Source: Glaciecola siphonariae
GTDB taxonomy: Bacteria; Pseudomonadota; Gammaproteobacteria; Enterobacterales; Alteromonadaceae
Length of the DNA stretch: 64,000 bases
Direction of reading: 5' to 3'
NCBI RefSeq assembly: GCF_042652645.1
Contig: NZ_JBHSGU010000005.1
Coordinates: 372,001-436,000 of the forward strand
Under the pieces are notes generated by a model, which was not told where the DNA came from, made no database searches, and saw only the letters and a program-made list of their open reading frames with translations. Both the position numbers and the translations under genes were made by a program. Every line of letters begins with the position of its first letter. Position 1 is the first letter of the stretch. Positions 7,405 to 15,987 of the stretch are shown one piece after another.

Positions 7405-9621
7405 ATGTTCGATAGCGCTCCTAACTCTCCTTTGTTGCAAGCTTTACAGAAGCAATTAAAAGAGTTTCCTAATTTGATGGCAGCTTACGAGAAGCTCGAG
7501 CCACTTATTTTGGAAGCCTTTGGCGCTTCGCGAATGTCGCTATTCCAAAAACGCGCACAGCAGCAAGACTTGGTCGCCCGTTATAAAACAGGTGCTGAAA
7601 CACGCGAAATTAAAGTGCCAATTAGCCCGGCATCTATCGCCGGTTATGTGGCGATGTCGCAACAGCCGCTTATTATTAATGACCCTTACGACGATATGCA
7701 GTTGCTGAATATTCATCAGCGTCTGCGCTTCGACAAAAAGTTTGACCGTGCAAGTAAATTTAAAACAGAAAATATCCTGTGTATCCCAGTTATGAATGCT
7801 GGGGTGATGATGGGCGTTATGCAAATCATCAACAAAAAGGGCGGCGACTATAACCAGCAAGACCTTGAAATGGGTATGCAAATAGGTGATATGCTCGGCG
7901 ACAAGTTTCGCTACGAGCTCGGCGGCACTAAAAACCCCTTCGATTATTTGGTATTACGCGGCTTAGTATCTGAAAGCGTCATCCAAGAGGTCGTGAAGCT
8001 AGCTGATGTTAAACAAATAGTCGCGAAGCTTAACACTGAGCATCGTGTAGGCGAGAGAGACATTGGAAGTGCGCTGTCAGTACATTATCAGGTACCGTTT
8101 ATTGACTACTTGCCCGACACATATCACATGTATCAGAGCAACAGTCGCCTCAACCTTTCTTATTTGAAACGAAATTTTGTTGCCGTTATTGCTGACGCAC
8201 ATGAAAACGCTGTCGTGTTAATGGCCGAACCTAACAATGCAGCACTTTTGATGGAAATCGAAAGCGCACTTGGTATCGATAGCTATGATATTGCCGTAGG
8301 TTTGCCAAATCATATTCTTCAGTATCTTGGAGAGAATGTTGGCGGTTCTGGTCCTGGCGACATGGACGACATTCTCGACGAAATCGGCACTACCGGTGAT
8401 GAGTTAGAGGACCAAAGCGACGACTTAGCTGAAGATGCACCGGCGGTTGTGCGTTTGGTGAGTCGAATATTGCAAGACGCTAAGCGTTTGAATGCGTCAG
8501 ATATCCACATCGACCCCGAAAAAGGCGCGCCCACGCGAGTGCGGATGCGTGTTGATGGTGTGGTCAGAGACATAAATCAGGTTCCAGCTTCGCACCACAA
8601 CGCCGTTATTGCCCGTATTAAAATAATGTCGAGCCTGAACATTGCTGAGAAACGTATTCCACAAGATGGCAAGCTTGCGTTTAAGCTAAGCGGTCAGGCG
8701 GTAGAAGTCCGAGTGGCGACTATTCCAACCGTTGCGGGTGAAGGCGTAGTCATGCGGATTTTGGCTACCGGCGGCGCCATGCCCATTGAAAAAATGAACT
8801 TGTCACCCCGTAATATGGGGATGATTGAAAGCATGATCAAAAAGCCACACGGTATCATGCTGGTAGTAGGACCAACCGGTTCGGGTAAAACCACAACATT
8901 GCACGCAATACTTGGCTACTTAAACACGCCAGACAAGAAAATTTGGACCGCCGAAGACCCTGTAGAGATTACCCAAGCAGGCCTACAACAGGTGCAGGTT
9001 AGCCCTAAAATTGGCTTTACCTTTGCTAATGCGCTTCGCGCGTTTTTGCGTGCCGACCCAGACATTATTCTGATAGGTGAGATGCGTGATAAAGAAACCG
9101 CGCATGCAGGCATAGAAGCCTCACTAACCGGGCACTTAGTGTTATCTACTCTGCATACTAACTCTGCACCTGAAACTATCACTCGATTGTTGGATTTAGG
9201 CTTAGACCCGGTCAACTTCTCTGACGCATGCGTCGGAATACTTGCACAACGACTCATTCGTACGCTTTGCAGCTGTAAGGAAGCTTATCAAGCGAATGAA
9301 GATGACATCGCCTTTTTGAAGCGCCAGTACGGCGAAGATTACTTTGACGAACTGGGACTCGGCGATACCGTTACGCTGTATCGGGCAAAAGGCTGTGATA
9401 AGTGCGGCGATACAGGATACAAGGGCCGTACCGGGGTTCACGAGTTACTCGGTATGACTAACGAGCTTCGCTCGATGGTTTACAAAGAGGCGGCTGTGTC
9501 ACAAATGAAAGCGCAAGCGATGAGCGATGGCATGCGGACCTTGACCCAAGACGCCGTGCTAAAGCTTATTAAAGGCGATACCGACATTGCGCAAGTGCAA
9601 ATACTAGGCGGTCACGACTAG
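7405..9621 (+). CDS. GAF-domain PilB/GspE-family ATPase (orphan)
   Basis: 738 residues. Residues about 15-165 look like a GAF sensory domain (SRMSLFQ, ILCIPVMN, GVMQIINKKGG). About 175-310 is a divergent MshEN/GspE N-terminal-like region. The C-terminal half is a secretion ATPase: Walker A GPTGSGKTTT near 490, an ADPDIILIGEMRD Walker B/Asp box near 550, a TGHLVLSTLHTN His box near 580, and the zinc cysteines CSC and CDKCGDTGYKG. Such ATPases drive type IV pilus or type II secretion assembly, but no pilus gene is adjacent here; the MSHA locus 24 kb away has its own MshE. The GAF domain suggests control by a small ligand. The target machine is unknown. It ends seven bases from the convergent next gene. 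Confidence 0.85.
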   Translation: MFDSAPNSPLLQALQKQLKEFPNLMAAYEKLEPLILEAFGASRMSLFQKRAQQQDLVARYKTGAETREIKVPISPASIAGYVAMSQQPLIINDPYDDMQLLNIHQRLRFDKKFDRASKFKTENILCIPVMNAGVMMGVMQIINKKGGDYNQQDLEMGMQIGDMLGDKFRYELGGTKNPFDYLVLRGLVSESVIQEVVKLADVKQIVAKLNTEHRVGERDIGSALSVHYQVPFIDYLPDTYHMYQSNSRLNLSYLKRNFVAVIADAHENAVVLMAEPNNAALLMEIESALGIDSYDIAVGLPNHILQYLGENVGGSGPGDMDDILDEIGTTGDELEDQSDDLAEDAPAVVRLVSRILQDAKRLNASDIHIDPEKGAPTRVRMRVDGVVRDINQVPASHHNAVIARIKIMSSLNIAEKRIPQDGKLAFKLSGQAVEVRVATIPTVAGEGVVMRILATGGAMPIEKMNLSPRNMGMIESMIKKPHGIMLVVGPTGSGKTTTLHAILGYLNTPDKKIWTAEDPVEITQAGLQQVQVSPKIGFTFANALRAFLRADPDIILIGEMRDKETAHAGIEASLTGHLVLSTLHTNSAPETITRLLDLGLDPVNFSDACVGILAQRLIRTLCSCKEAYQANEDDIAFLKRQYGEDYFDELGLGDTVTLYRAKGCDKCGDTGYKGRTGVHELLGMTNELRSMVYKEAAVSQMKAQAMSDGMRTLTQDAVLKLIKGDTDIAQVQILGGHD

Positions 9622-9628
9622 GTATTGG

Positions 9629-11626
9629 CTAGCTCTGCATCACCATGGATGGTGGGTAACCGTATTCCTTTTTAAAGCACTTACCAAAATGTGACGTTGA
9701 ATTGAAGCCTACCTCGAAAGTGACATGTGTGATTTCGTGTCCTTCTAGCAGCAGTTCTCGCGCTTGTGAGAGTCTAAACCTCCTTAAACACTCCCCAAAC
9801 GACATATGCATATGTTTTTGACACCTCCTTTGCAAAGTTTTCTCACTTACGTGCATTAGCCTTGCCGCATCAAACCGGCTGAAGCCTTCATGGCGATAAT
9901 GCTGACTTAATATTTGCTCAAGCTGCGAACTGAAACTCTCGCTTGGGGAGTCTATTTTATGATCGTTAGCATCTAGACTTTCATTCAAGATTACGTCTTG
10001 ATGAAAGCCTTGGCTTTCGCTGCCCTCACTTACTTTATTAAGCATGGCTGACTGATTGTGCTGAGCTACCTGATATACACCCGTGTGCGAATGTACTTGC
10101 GCATTGAAATTTTGCCCCTCTCGTGCCTGCTTTAACTCCCCTTTTAACACATCTCGGTTTTGTAATAAGTTATCAGTAACGGTTTTTAATTCGTTGATAT
10201 TTAATGGCTTTTCTACTATGGCAGACACACCGCTAGCATACATTTTTACCCTGGCGCTTTGTTCGTTTGCCCCACAAATCATCAAAAAAGGAATGGTACT
10301 GGTCGCTTGGTGTCCTCTTAGGAATTTAACCAGTTGAATGCCCAGCGCAAACTGCCAGCTAAAATCAGCCAACACAATATCGGGAGTATGCTCAAATATG
10401 CTTGCCATCGCATCGTCAAAACCCGCACATACCGTAACATCATATTGTTGCGCAAATTGAGATTTGAGCAGCTCCTCTGCGTGTATATGCTTGCCAATAT
10501 ACATCACTTGCTTCTTGTGATTGTTTTTCGCCCGGTCCTGCACTTTTGAGTTTTCTTGCTGCCTTGCGGCAAAACGTTTACTTAAATAAATAGCAGGCCG
10601 ACAAATTCGAGCGGGCATTAACAATCTAAGTCTTGTGCCATAGCCTAAAGCTGACGTTAGCTCTAGGCTCCCACCATAATAGCGAAGCAAGCGGGCAATA
10701 GAATACAAATTAAAGGCGGTTTCAGCGTCTGACAACCGTCTATTTCGGGTATGGCGCTTTTCTTTTGCGTATTGCGCAATCTTGCTGCACAACGCACTGC
10801 TCAAGCCTTTTCCTGTGTCGCTGACCTCAAAACACGCGAACTCATCGGTAAATGAAATCTTAAGACTTATCTGACACCCATCACAGTTATGCACAATGGC
10901 ATTGAGCAAAACTTCTCTTAACATTTTTTCAGTCATGCCCTTTGGCATACTTACATATCCATGAGCGAGTTCTTCTACGTTAAGAGACTTATTCTGCTCT
11001 ACCGCATAATCTTTAATCGCGGGTAATATGTCCATGAACACTTGAGCGGTATTAACATCACTTATTAGCTGATGCTTGTTAGGTGAATTTTCATTACGCT
11101 TTGACATAGGCGACACTAACTTTGGCATGGGGTGGCTTGAATGCTGCTGAGCGTGCTCAGGGGGCGCATCTAACAGCGCGCTCTGCCTGAGTTCTTCAGC
11201 TAAGGCCTTAAGACTAATGATGTTGGCTTTAGCGGGCGTTTGAAATATCGACGGGTATACCGTTTTGTCTTTCATGACGTACTGCGAGCGCACCATGGTG
11301 TCGACTACGTCTAAAAGTGAATCAGAAATATTGGCTAAATGCCGACGCGGGAGTGCTTTTGCATTTGAACGCTTAGGTTGATGCCAGTGTGCTGACACAC
11401 CAGCGCTGGGTTTTTGATTTTTATGACCGCAATGCTGATTGCGCTCTTTATGCCGAGCATAAAAAGTATAACCAAAGCGATAAAAGCGCAGCAGCGTAGC
11501 GTAACTTAAGGCCATTGCGCTTATGATTATGAGGGTTATTGCAATATCGTTTATTGATATCACCTTTGCTGAGAGCCGCTCAAATGACAAAAGCTCTAAC
11601 AGCAAGACTACGTGAACTGCATCCAT
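9629..11626 (-). CDS. Membrane-anchored hybrid: kinase-type ATPase, receiver and AraC domains
   Basis: 665 residues. One membrane segment lies at about 26-46. A histidine-kinase-type ATPase domain spans about 225-345 with an N-box (LLNAIVHN at 240-247) and G1 box DTGKG (270-274). A receiver-like domain spans about 373-490 with Asp421 (VLADF) and Lys in VEKPLN. An AraC/XylS DNA-binding domain fills 565-663 (SEKTLQRRCQ, FNSTSHFGKCFKKEYGYPP). The place of a dimerisation/phosphoacceptor helix (RRHLANISDSLLD, 94-106) has Asp where family members have His. The receiver lacks the acidic pair at its first strand (YIGKH). So classic phosphotransfer looks impaired. There is no periplasmic sensor. Target genes are unknown. 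Confidence 0.8.
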   Translation of the reverse strand: MDAVHVVLLLELLSFERLSAKVISINDIAITLIIISAMALSYATLLRFYRFGYTFYARHKERNQHCGHKNQKPSAGVSAHWHQPKRSNAKALPRRHLANISDSLLDVVDTMVRSQYVMKDKTVYPSIFQTPAKANIISLKALAEELRQSALLDAPPEHAQQHSSHPMPKLVSPMSKRNENSPNKHQLISDVNTAQVFMDILPAIKDYAVEQNKSLNVEELAHGYVSMPKGMTEKMLREVLLNAIVHNCDGCQISLKISFTDEFACFEVSDTGKGLSSALCSKIAQYAKEKRHTRNRRLSDAETAFNLYSIARLLRYYGGSLELTSALGYGTRLRLLMPARICRPAIYLSKRFAARQQENSKVQDRAKNNHKKQVMYIGKHIHAEELLKSQFAQQYDVTVCAGFDDAMASIFEHTPDIVLADFSWQFALGIQLVKFLRGHQATSTIPFLMICGANEQSARVKMYASGVSAIVEKPLNINELKTVTDNLLQNRDVLKGELKQAREGQNFNAQVHSHTGVYQVAQHNQSAMLNKVSEGSESQGFHQDVILNESLDANDHKIDSPSESFSSQLEQILSQHYRHEGFSRFDAARLMHVSEKTLQRRCQKHMHMSFGECLRRFRLSQARELLLEGHEITHVTFEVGFNSTSHFGKCFKKEYGYPPSMVMQS

Positions 11627-11838
11627 TGCTTATCCTTAATTGCTAATCCATTATTTGTTTCTTATCTCGCTTGTTATTTTTGTTATTGTTTATTCATTCT
11701 TGGATGCCGGCTTATGAAACAAACCTAACATCGATAGTTAACGCCCATTCAGCGTATACAATTGTCTGTTTTTTCGACTAATCGATTTATTCGTATGAAG
11801 CTAAAAATTATCTTAAAAGCTTTTTCTCGTTAGCATTT

Positions 11839-12408
11839 TTATTGTGCTAACGGCGCAGGAATAAATCGTAGCGCCTTTTCATATTGCGTATTTTTTGAAC
11901 AATACTCAAACAGCCATGCCTGCATGCCTGCGTTGTGGGCAGCTTCAATGTCGTATTTATAGTCACCAATGTATGCGATGCGCGCCTCAGGTATTTGCCA
12001 ATCATTTGAAATTTTTAGTAGGGCCTCTGGATGAGGCTTCGGTAAGGCATCTTCGCGGGTTAACACGTGCTCGATAGGTATTGCATTTAGTTCAAGCTTT
12101 CGCTGCGTGGCCCTTCGGCAATTGCGCGTCACAATAGCAAGCGGTATGCCCGCCTCAATCGCTCGCTCAATGAAGTCTTTTGCGCCGGCGATTAAGCGGG
12201 AATTTTCAGCATCTCTTAATTCGTGCATGAGCACAAGCTTCGTCGCTTCCTCGCGCTTCTCGGGGGCGAGGGTGTTGATATATTCTAAAATGTCGTCGTC
12301 GTGTGGACATGCAATTTCTTGCTTCATGGCAGCAAAATCTAGTTTTGCGTGAACAAGGGTATCGTCTAAGTCAAAAATGATACCTTTTACTCGAGTGAAA
12401 CAAAACAC
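11839..12408 (-). CDS. HAD-superfamily hydrolase (phosphatase-like)
   Basis: 189 residues. Motif I is FDLDDTLV with the nucleophile Asp13 and general acid Asp15; motif II is the Thr in AIVTRN; motif III is the Lys in LPKPHPE; motif IV is YIGDYKYDI. A small helical cap follows motif I. This is subfamily IA, which includes phosphoglycolate-phosphatase-like and nucleotidase-like enzymes; substrate cannot be told. The gene stands alone, divergent from yebG. The 211 bases between its end and the upstream hybrid regulator gene contain only an AT-rich stretch. Confidence 0.85.
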   Translation of the reverse strand: MFCFTRVKGIIFDLDDTLVHAKLDFAAMKQEIACPHDDDILEYINTLAPEKREEATKLVLMHELRDAENSRLIAGAKDFIERAIEAGIPLAIVTRNCRRATQRKLELNAIPIEHVLTREDALPKPHPEALLKISNDWQIPEARIAYIGDYKYDIEAAHNAGMQAWLFEYCSKNTQYEKALRFIPAPLAQ

Positions 12409-12486
12409 ACGCCCTCCTCAGTTATTAACAGCTATCAAACCATCTACATAACTTATAGTTGTGTTCATGATTTTTAGACCAATAGC

Positions 12487-12518
12487 CTGTTTATTTATAC
12501 AGCATATGGCGGTATAGT
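12487..12518 (+). promoter_or_regulatory. LexA (SOS) box and promoter of yebG
   Basis: CTGTTTATTTATACAG at 12487-12502 is a perfect CTGT-N8-ACAG operator, about 50 bases before the yebG start. A -10-like TATAGT lies at 12513-12518, with the -35 position inside the LexA box (TTTATT, weak). Occlusion of the promoter by LexA and induction after DNA damage follow from known SOS biology, and yebG is a SOS gene in E. coli. Confidence 0.88.
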
Positions 12519-12552
12519 GTGGCTACTCTCTTTCATTAACGAGGAAATGTAT

Positions 12553-12837
12553 ATGGCCATTATCACGCAGTACGTTGTGCAACATAAAGGAGTCGATAAA
12601 TTGGTAACCACCGACAAAAAAGAAGCAGACCAATACGACAAAATGTTAGGCATAGCCGACAATCTAAGTGTTTACATACAACAAAAAGGCATTGAGTTAG
12701 ACGATACACTTGCCGAGGAACTTTCTATTTTGCTTGCCAAAAATAAAGACTCTGTGGGCAAATTACTTCGCGGTACCGATGCAGACAGTATTTTAGAAGC
12801 TGAAAAAGCAGACGTCGTTGAGATGAAAAAAGCGTAA
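12553..12837 (+). CDS. yebG: YebG family DNA damage-inducible protein
   Basis: 94 residues, near the E. coli size of 96. MAIITQYVVQHKG, then the conserved KKEADQYDKMLGIADNL segment, identify the family. YebG is LexA-controlled in E. coli; its biochemical role is poorly defined. GAGGAA (12541-12546) lies six bases before the ATG at 12553 and directly abuts an in-frame ATG at 12547, so the later start is preferred. The operator upstream is a perfect LexA box. Confidence 0.93.
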   Translation: MAIITQYVVQHKGVDKLVTTDKKEADQYDKMLGIADNLSVYIQQKGIELDDTLAEELSILLAKNKDSVGKLLRGTDADSILEAEKADVVEMKKA

Positions 12838-12877
12838 AGACTGGTACGAGGAGTGAAACACTCTTATACTGCTAGTC

Positions 12878-13630
12878 ATGCAATTACATACGCTTCGCGG
12901 ATATATACAGAATATCTTTTTGGCAGAATACCCTCACGGTTTGCTTCTGCTGGATGGTGCCTGTAGAGCCGATTTTACTCTCATTGAAGATTTTATTGTC
13001 AACACACTTAATCGCCCGCTGTCCGATTTAAAAGCGCTAGCAGTCACGCATATGCATCCGGATCATGCAGGCTGCGCCCACTACTTACGTAAGCGCAGCG
13101 GATGCAAAATTGTGTGTGGTTTATTTAAGCAACAATGGTATAGCGGAGTAAGTGGGCGCTTATCTCATTTAGTAGACATTTATCTCGCGCTTTGGGTAGC
13201 CAAACGCCTTGGCAGAACCCGCAGAAACATTTGGTATCAAGCGCACCTGCGTCCAGATATCATGCTAAATGACGGTGAAGCAATTCCTGGCTTTGAAGAC
13301 TGGCGACTCATAAAAACGCCGGGACATACGGCAATGGACGTCTCATTACTTAATGAGAAGCGCAATCTATTGTACGTAGCCGATTTAGTAGTGAAAGTAA
13401 AAGGAAAGCTGAGCCCTCCCTTCCCCGTTAACTTGCCTGAACAATACGCGTCGTCATTGCAAAAGCTCAAACGTTACACTCACTGCGATGTATTAATGGC
13501 GCATGTGCCCCAACAAAAAATAACACGCGACGAAGTAGATAATTTATTGGCATTAGCTCCCGAGAAAGCGCAAAACAATCGCCAAGTTCTGACAGACCTT
13601 GCTCGGCGATTAGCGCGCTTTAGGCCTTGA
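12878..13630 (+). CDS. Metallo-beta-lactamase-fold hydrolase
   Basis: 250 residues. The zinc-binding motif THMHPDHAG (His58, His60, Asp62, His63) is complete, and later ligands are seen in TPGHTAMD and in VADLVV. This fold includes glyoxalase II-like and many other hydrolases. No signal peptide is visible, so it is likely cytoplasmic. It starts 40 bases after yebG, so it might be co-transcribed with it and mildly SOS-responsive; that is inference. Convergent with tldD, 91 bases apart, with no obvious terminator between. Confidence 0.85.
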   Translation: MQLHTLRGYIQNIFLAEYPHGLLLLDGACRADFTLIEDFIVNTLNRPLSDLKALAVTHMHPDHAGCAHYLRKRSGCKIVCGLFKQQWYSGVSGRLSHLVDIYLALWVAKRLGRTRRNIWYQAHLRPDIMLNDGEAIPGFEDWRLIKTPGHTAMDVSLLNEKRNLLYVADLVVKVKGKLSPPFPVNLPEQYASSLQKLKRYTHCDVLMAHVPQQKITRDEVDNLLALAPEKAQNNRQVLTDLARRLARFRP

Positions 13631-13721
13631 GGCCTCCAAGCTGTATCAAGCTATGCTTAACATCCTATTTATAACTTAAAAGTCGCTAACAGTAGCCCGA
13701 TCACCACAGCACTCTGTACAA

Positions 13722-15173
13722 TTAAGCCGTACCGCCTACCGTAATTTCGTCAATTTTAAGCGTGGGCTGCCCTACACCAACAGGCACTGACTGACCGTCT
13801 TTGCCGCATACGCCCACGCCAGCATCAAGGGCTAAGTCGTTTCCAATCATTGAGATTTTTTGCATCGACTCTGGGCCATTTCCAATTAAGGTCGCACCTT
13901 TAATTGGTTGAGTAATTTTGCCGTTTTCAATCAAATAAGCCTCAGAGGTTGAAAACACGAACTTACCCGACGTAATATCAACTTGCCCGCCGCCAAAGTT
14001 AGGCGCATATATTCCCTTATCTACCGACGCGATGATCTCATCAGGCGAATATTGCCCACCTAGCATATAGGTATTGGTCATGCGGGGCATAGGTAGGTGC
14101 GCATAAGACTCACGCCGACCATTGCCAGTAGGTTTTACGCCCATCAACTTTGCATTCATCTTGTCTTGCATGTAGCCACTTAGCTTGCCATCTTCAATCA
14201 ACACGTTGTATTGGCTGGGCGTACCTTCATCGTCTATGCTGAGCGAGCCGCGCCGGTCAGCCAAGGTACCGTCATCAACTACGGTGACCCCTTTTGACGC
14301 CACCTGCTCTCCAATACGTCCGCTAAAAGTAGATGCACCTTTGCGGTTAAAATCACCCTCAAGACCATGACCTACCGCTTCATGCAGCAACACGCCGGGC
14401 CATCCGCTTCCTAGCACCACAGGCATAGCCCCTGCTGGCGCTGGCACCGCCTCAAGATTGATGCGCGCCATGTGCAAGGCCTCATCAGCTAATTGTTGAT
14501 AACGTGGTATATCACTCTCAACAGGCGCACTAAAAAACTCATAACCGCGGCGCCCACCACATCCTGAAGCACCGCGCTCGCGCTTGCCGTCTTTTTCAAG
14601 CAATACGCTACAGTTTAAACGAATCAAGGGCCGAACATCACTCGCAAATGTACCGTCGGTTGCGGCAACTAGGATTTCTTCATATACACCGGTTAAACTA
14701 ACCACCACTTGACTCACCGACGGTTCTTGTTTGCGAACATAGGCGTCAACCAAACGCAATAGCGCAATTTTTTCATCGTCAGACATGGCAAGAAGCGGGT
14801 TATTAGGGCTGTATAGCGCTTTAGTATCGCTATCGACAAAGACCGCCACTTTTACTTTTCCATTTGCTGGCGCAATGGTTCTTGCCGCCAAACATGCCTT
14901 TTGCAAAGCGTCGGTGTTTATTTCGTCTGAATAAGCAAAACCTGTTTTATCTTCGTTAACGGCGCGCACGCCCACGCCACGCTCAATGTTGTAACTGCCG
15001 TCTTTTATAATGCCGTCTTCTAACACCCAACTTTCGTGCTGACTCGACTGAAAATACATGTCAGCAAAGGTGTTTTGATGTTGCATAACCTGCTCTAAAA
15101 AGCCAAAAATTTTCGCTTTATCAAGTCCAGACTGATGCAATAAATGTTGTTCCACGGCCTTATTCAAATTCAT
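13722..15173 (-). CDS. tldD: Metalloprotease TldD
   Basis: 483 residues from the ATG at 15173 (MNLNKAVEQ), which aligns with the E. coli start; an upstream in-frame ATG exists at 15197 but lies inside the preceding gene. The zinc motif HEAVGHGLEGD (His264, Glu265, His269) and the TldD-typical SSQHESWVLEDGIIKDGS near residue 45 are present. With TldE (PmbA) it forms a heterodimeric protease that degrades unfolded peptides and matures microcin B17. tldE is not in this window. It overlaps the end of the nitrilase gene by 14 bases. Confidence 0.96.
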   Translation of the reverse strand: MNLNKAVEQHLLHQSGLDKAKIFGFLEQVMQHQNTFADMYFQSSQHESWVLEDGIIKDGSYNIERGVGVRAVNEDKTGFAYSDEINTDALQKACLAARTIAPANGKVKVAVFVDSDTKALYSPNNPLLAMSDDEKIALLRLVDAYVRKQEPSVSQVVVSLTGVYEEILVAATDGTFASDVRPLIRLNCSVLLEKDGKRERGASGCGGRRGYEFFSAPVESDIPRYQQLADEALHMARINLEAVPAPAGAMPVVLGSGWPGVLLHEAVGHGLEGDFNRKGASTFSGRIGEQVASKGVTVVDDGTLADRRGSLSIDDEGTPSQYNVLIEDGKLSGYMQDKMNAKLMGVKPTGNGRRESYAHLPMPRMTNTYMLGGQYSPDEIIASVDKGIYAPNFGGGQVDITSGKFVFSTSEAYLIENGKITQPIKGATLIGNGPESMQKISMIGNDLALDAGVGVCGKDGQSVPVGVGQPTLKIDEITVGGTA

Positions 15174-15987
15174 ATCTCTCTTTTTTATGTGAAGCAATCG
15201 GCATGTTTGCTCGAATGTCTTCTAATTGTTTCTTGTCAAAGCGTGCCGAGGCCCAGCCCTCGTCTTGTTCAATCACCGACAAACACTCTCCCCAAGGAGA
15301 ATACACACATGAATGCCCAAAGGTTTTTCTGCCATCTGCGTGAATACCAACTTGATTGGCCGCCACAATATAGCATTGCAGCTCAATACTTCTGGCTTGT
15401 AATAGAGCATGCCAATGCGCTTTACCGGTGGTATAAGTAAACGCACTAGGCAATACCATCACATTTGCGGGCATTAAGGCATCAAACATCTTTGCGAAGC
15501 GCAAATCATAACACACCGCCTGACCCACAAAGCCCCATGGGCTATCAAATTTTGCTAAGTGCTTACCGGCAAGGGTGTACTTTGATTCTTTGTACGACCG
15601 AGTATTATCATCTACTTCCACATCAAATAGATGCATTTTATTATATTGGCTAATGCATTTACCGCTGGGATCATATACTAAACTTGCTGCATGATATCGA
15701 TGACTGTTATCGCCTTTTAGCGCAACGGTGCCGCCAATCAAATACAGATTGTAGCGCTTTGCTAGCGCGCTTAAACGGGCCTGGACAGTTGCATCGACTG
15801 ATTTGGGTTCAGCATGTTCAAGCATGCTTGCGCCTGCACAACCAAATTGACTAAAGCACTCAGGCAGCACTAATAAAGCAGGATGTTGTGTATTTACTCT
15901 GGCTGCAGCTATCAGCCTTTCAGCTTTATCTAGATTCTCAGCAATAGACGCGCTTGACGTCATCTGCAGTGCAATTAAGTCAACCAC
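15160..15987 (-). CDS. Carbon-nitrogen hydrolase (nitrilase superfamily, Nit1/YafV-type)
   Basis: 275 residues beginning at a GTG that overlaps the end of yhdP by eight bases. The catalytic triad of the superfamily is visible: Glu in VLPECFS, Lys in YNKMHLFDVEV and Cys in GQAVCYDLRF. The pattern resembles Nit-type omega-amidases or deaminated-glutathione amidases, which clean up metabolic side products. The same gene lies between yhdP and tldD in many gammaproteobacteria. Overlaps on both sides indicate a polycistronic unit. Confidence 0.9.
   Translation of the reverse strand: MVDLIALQMTSSASIAENLDKAERLIAAARVNTQHPALLVLPECFSQFGCAGASMLEHAEPKSVDATVQARLSALAKRYNLYLIGGTVALKGDNSHRYHAASLVYDPSGKCISQYNKMHLFDVEVDDNTRSYKESKYTLAGKHLAKFDSPWGFVGQAVCYDLRFAKMFDALMPANVMVLPSAFTYTTGKAHWHALLQARSIELQCYIVAANQVGIHADGRKTFGHSCVYSPWGECLSVIEQDEGWASARFDKKQLEDIRANMPIASHKKERYEFE

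Noticed and set aside
11829..11851. GTTAGCA/TGCTAAC inverted repeat at the end of the HAD hydrolase gene, first read as a terminator
   Set aside because: It overlaps the stop region, and on the gene's strand it is followed by GAGAAAAAG, not a T-run.
15144..15440. A plus-strand frame of 98 codons opposite the nitrilase and tldD junction
   Set aside because: It is a shadow of two well-supported minus-strand genes.
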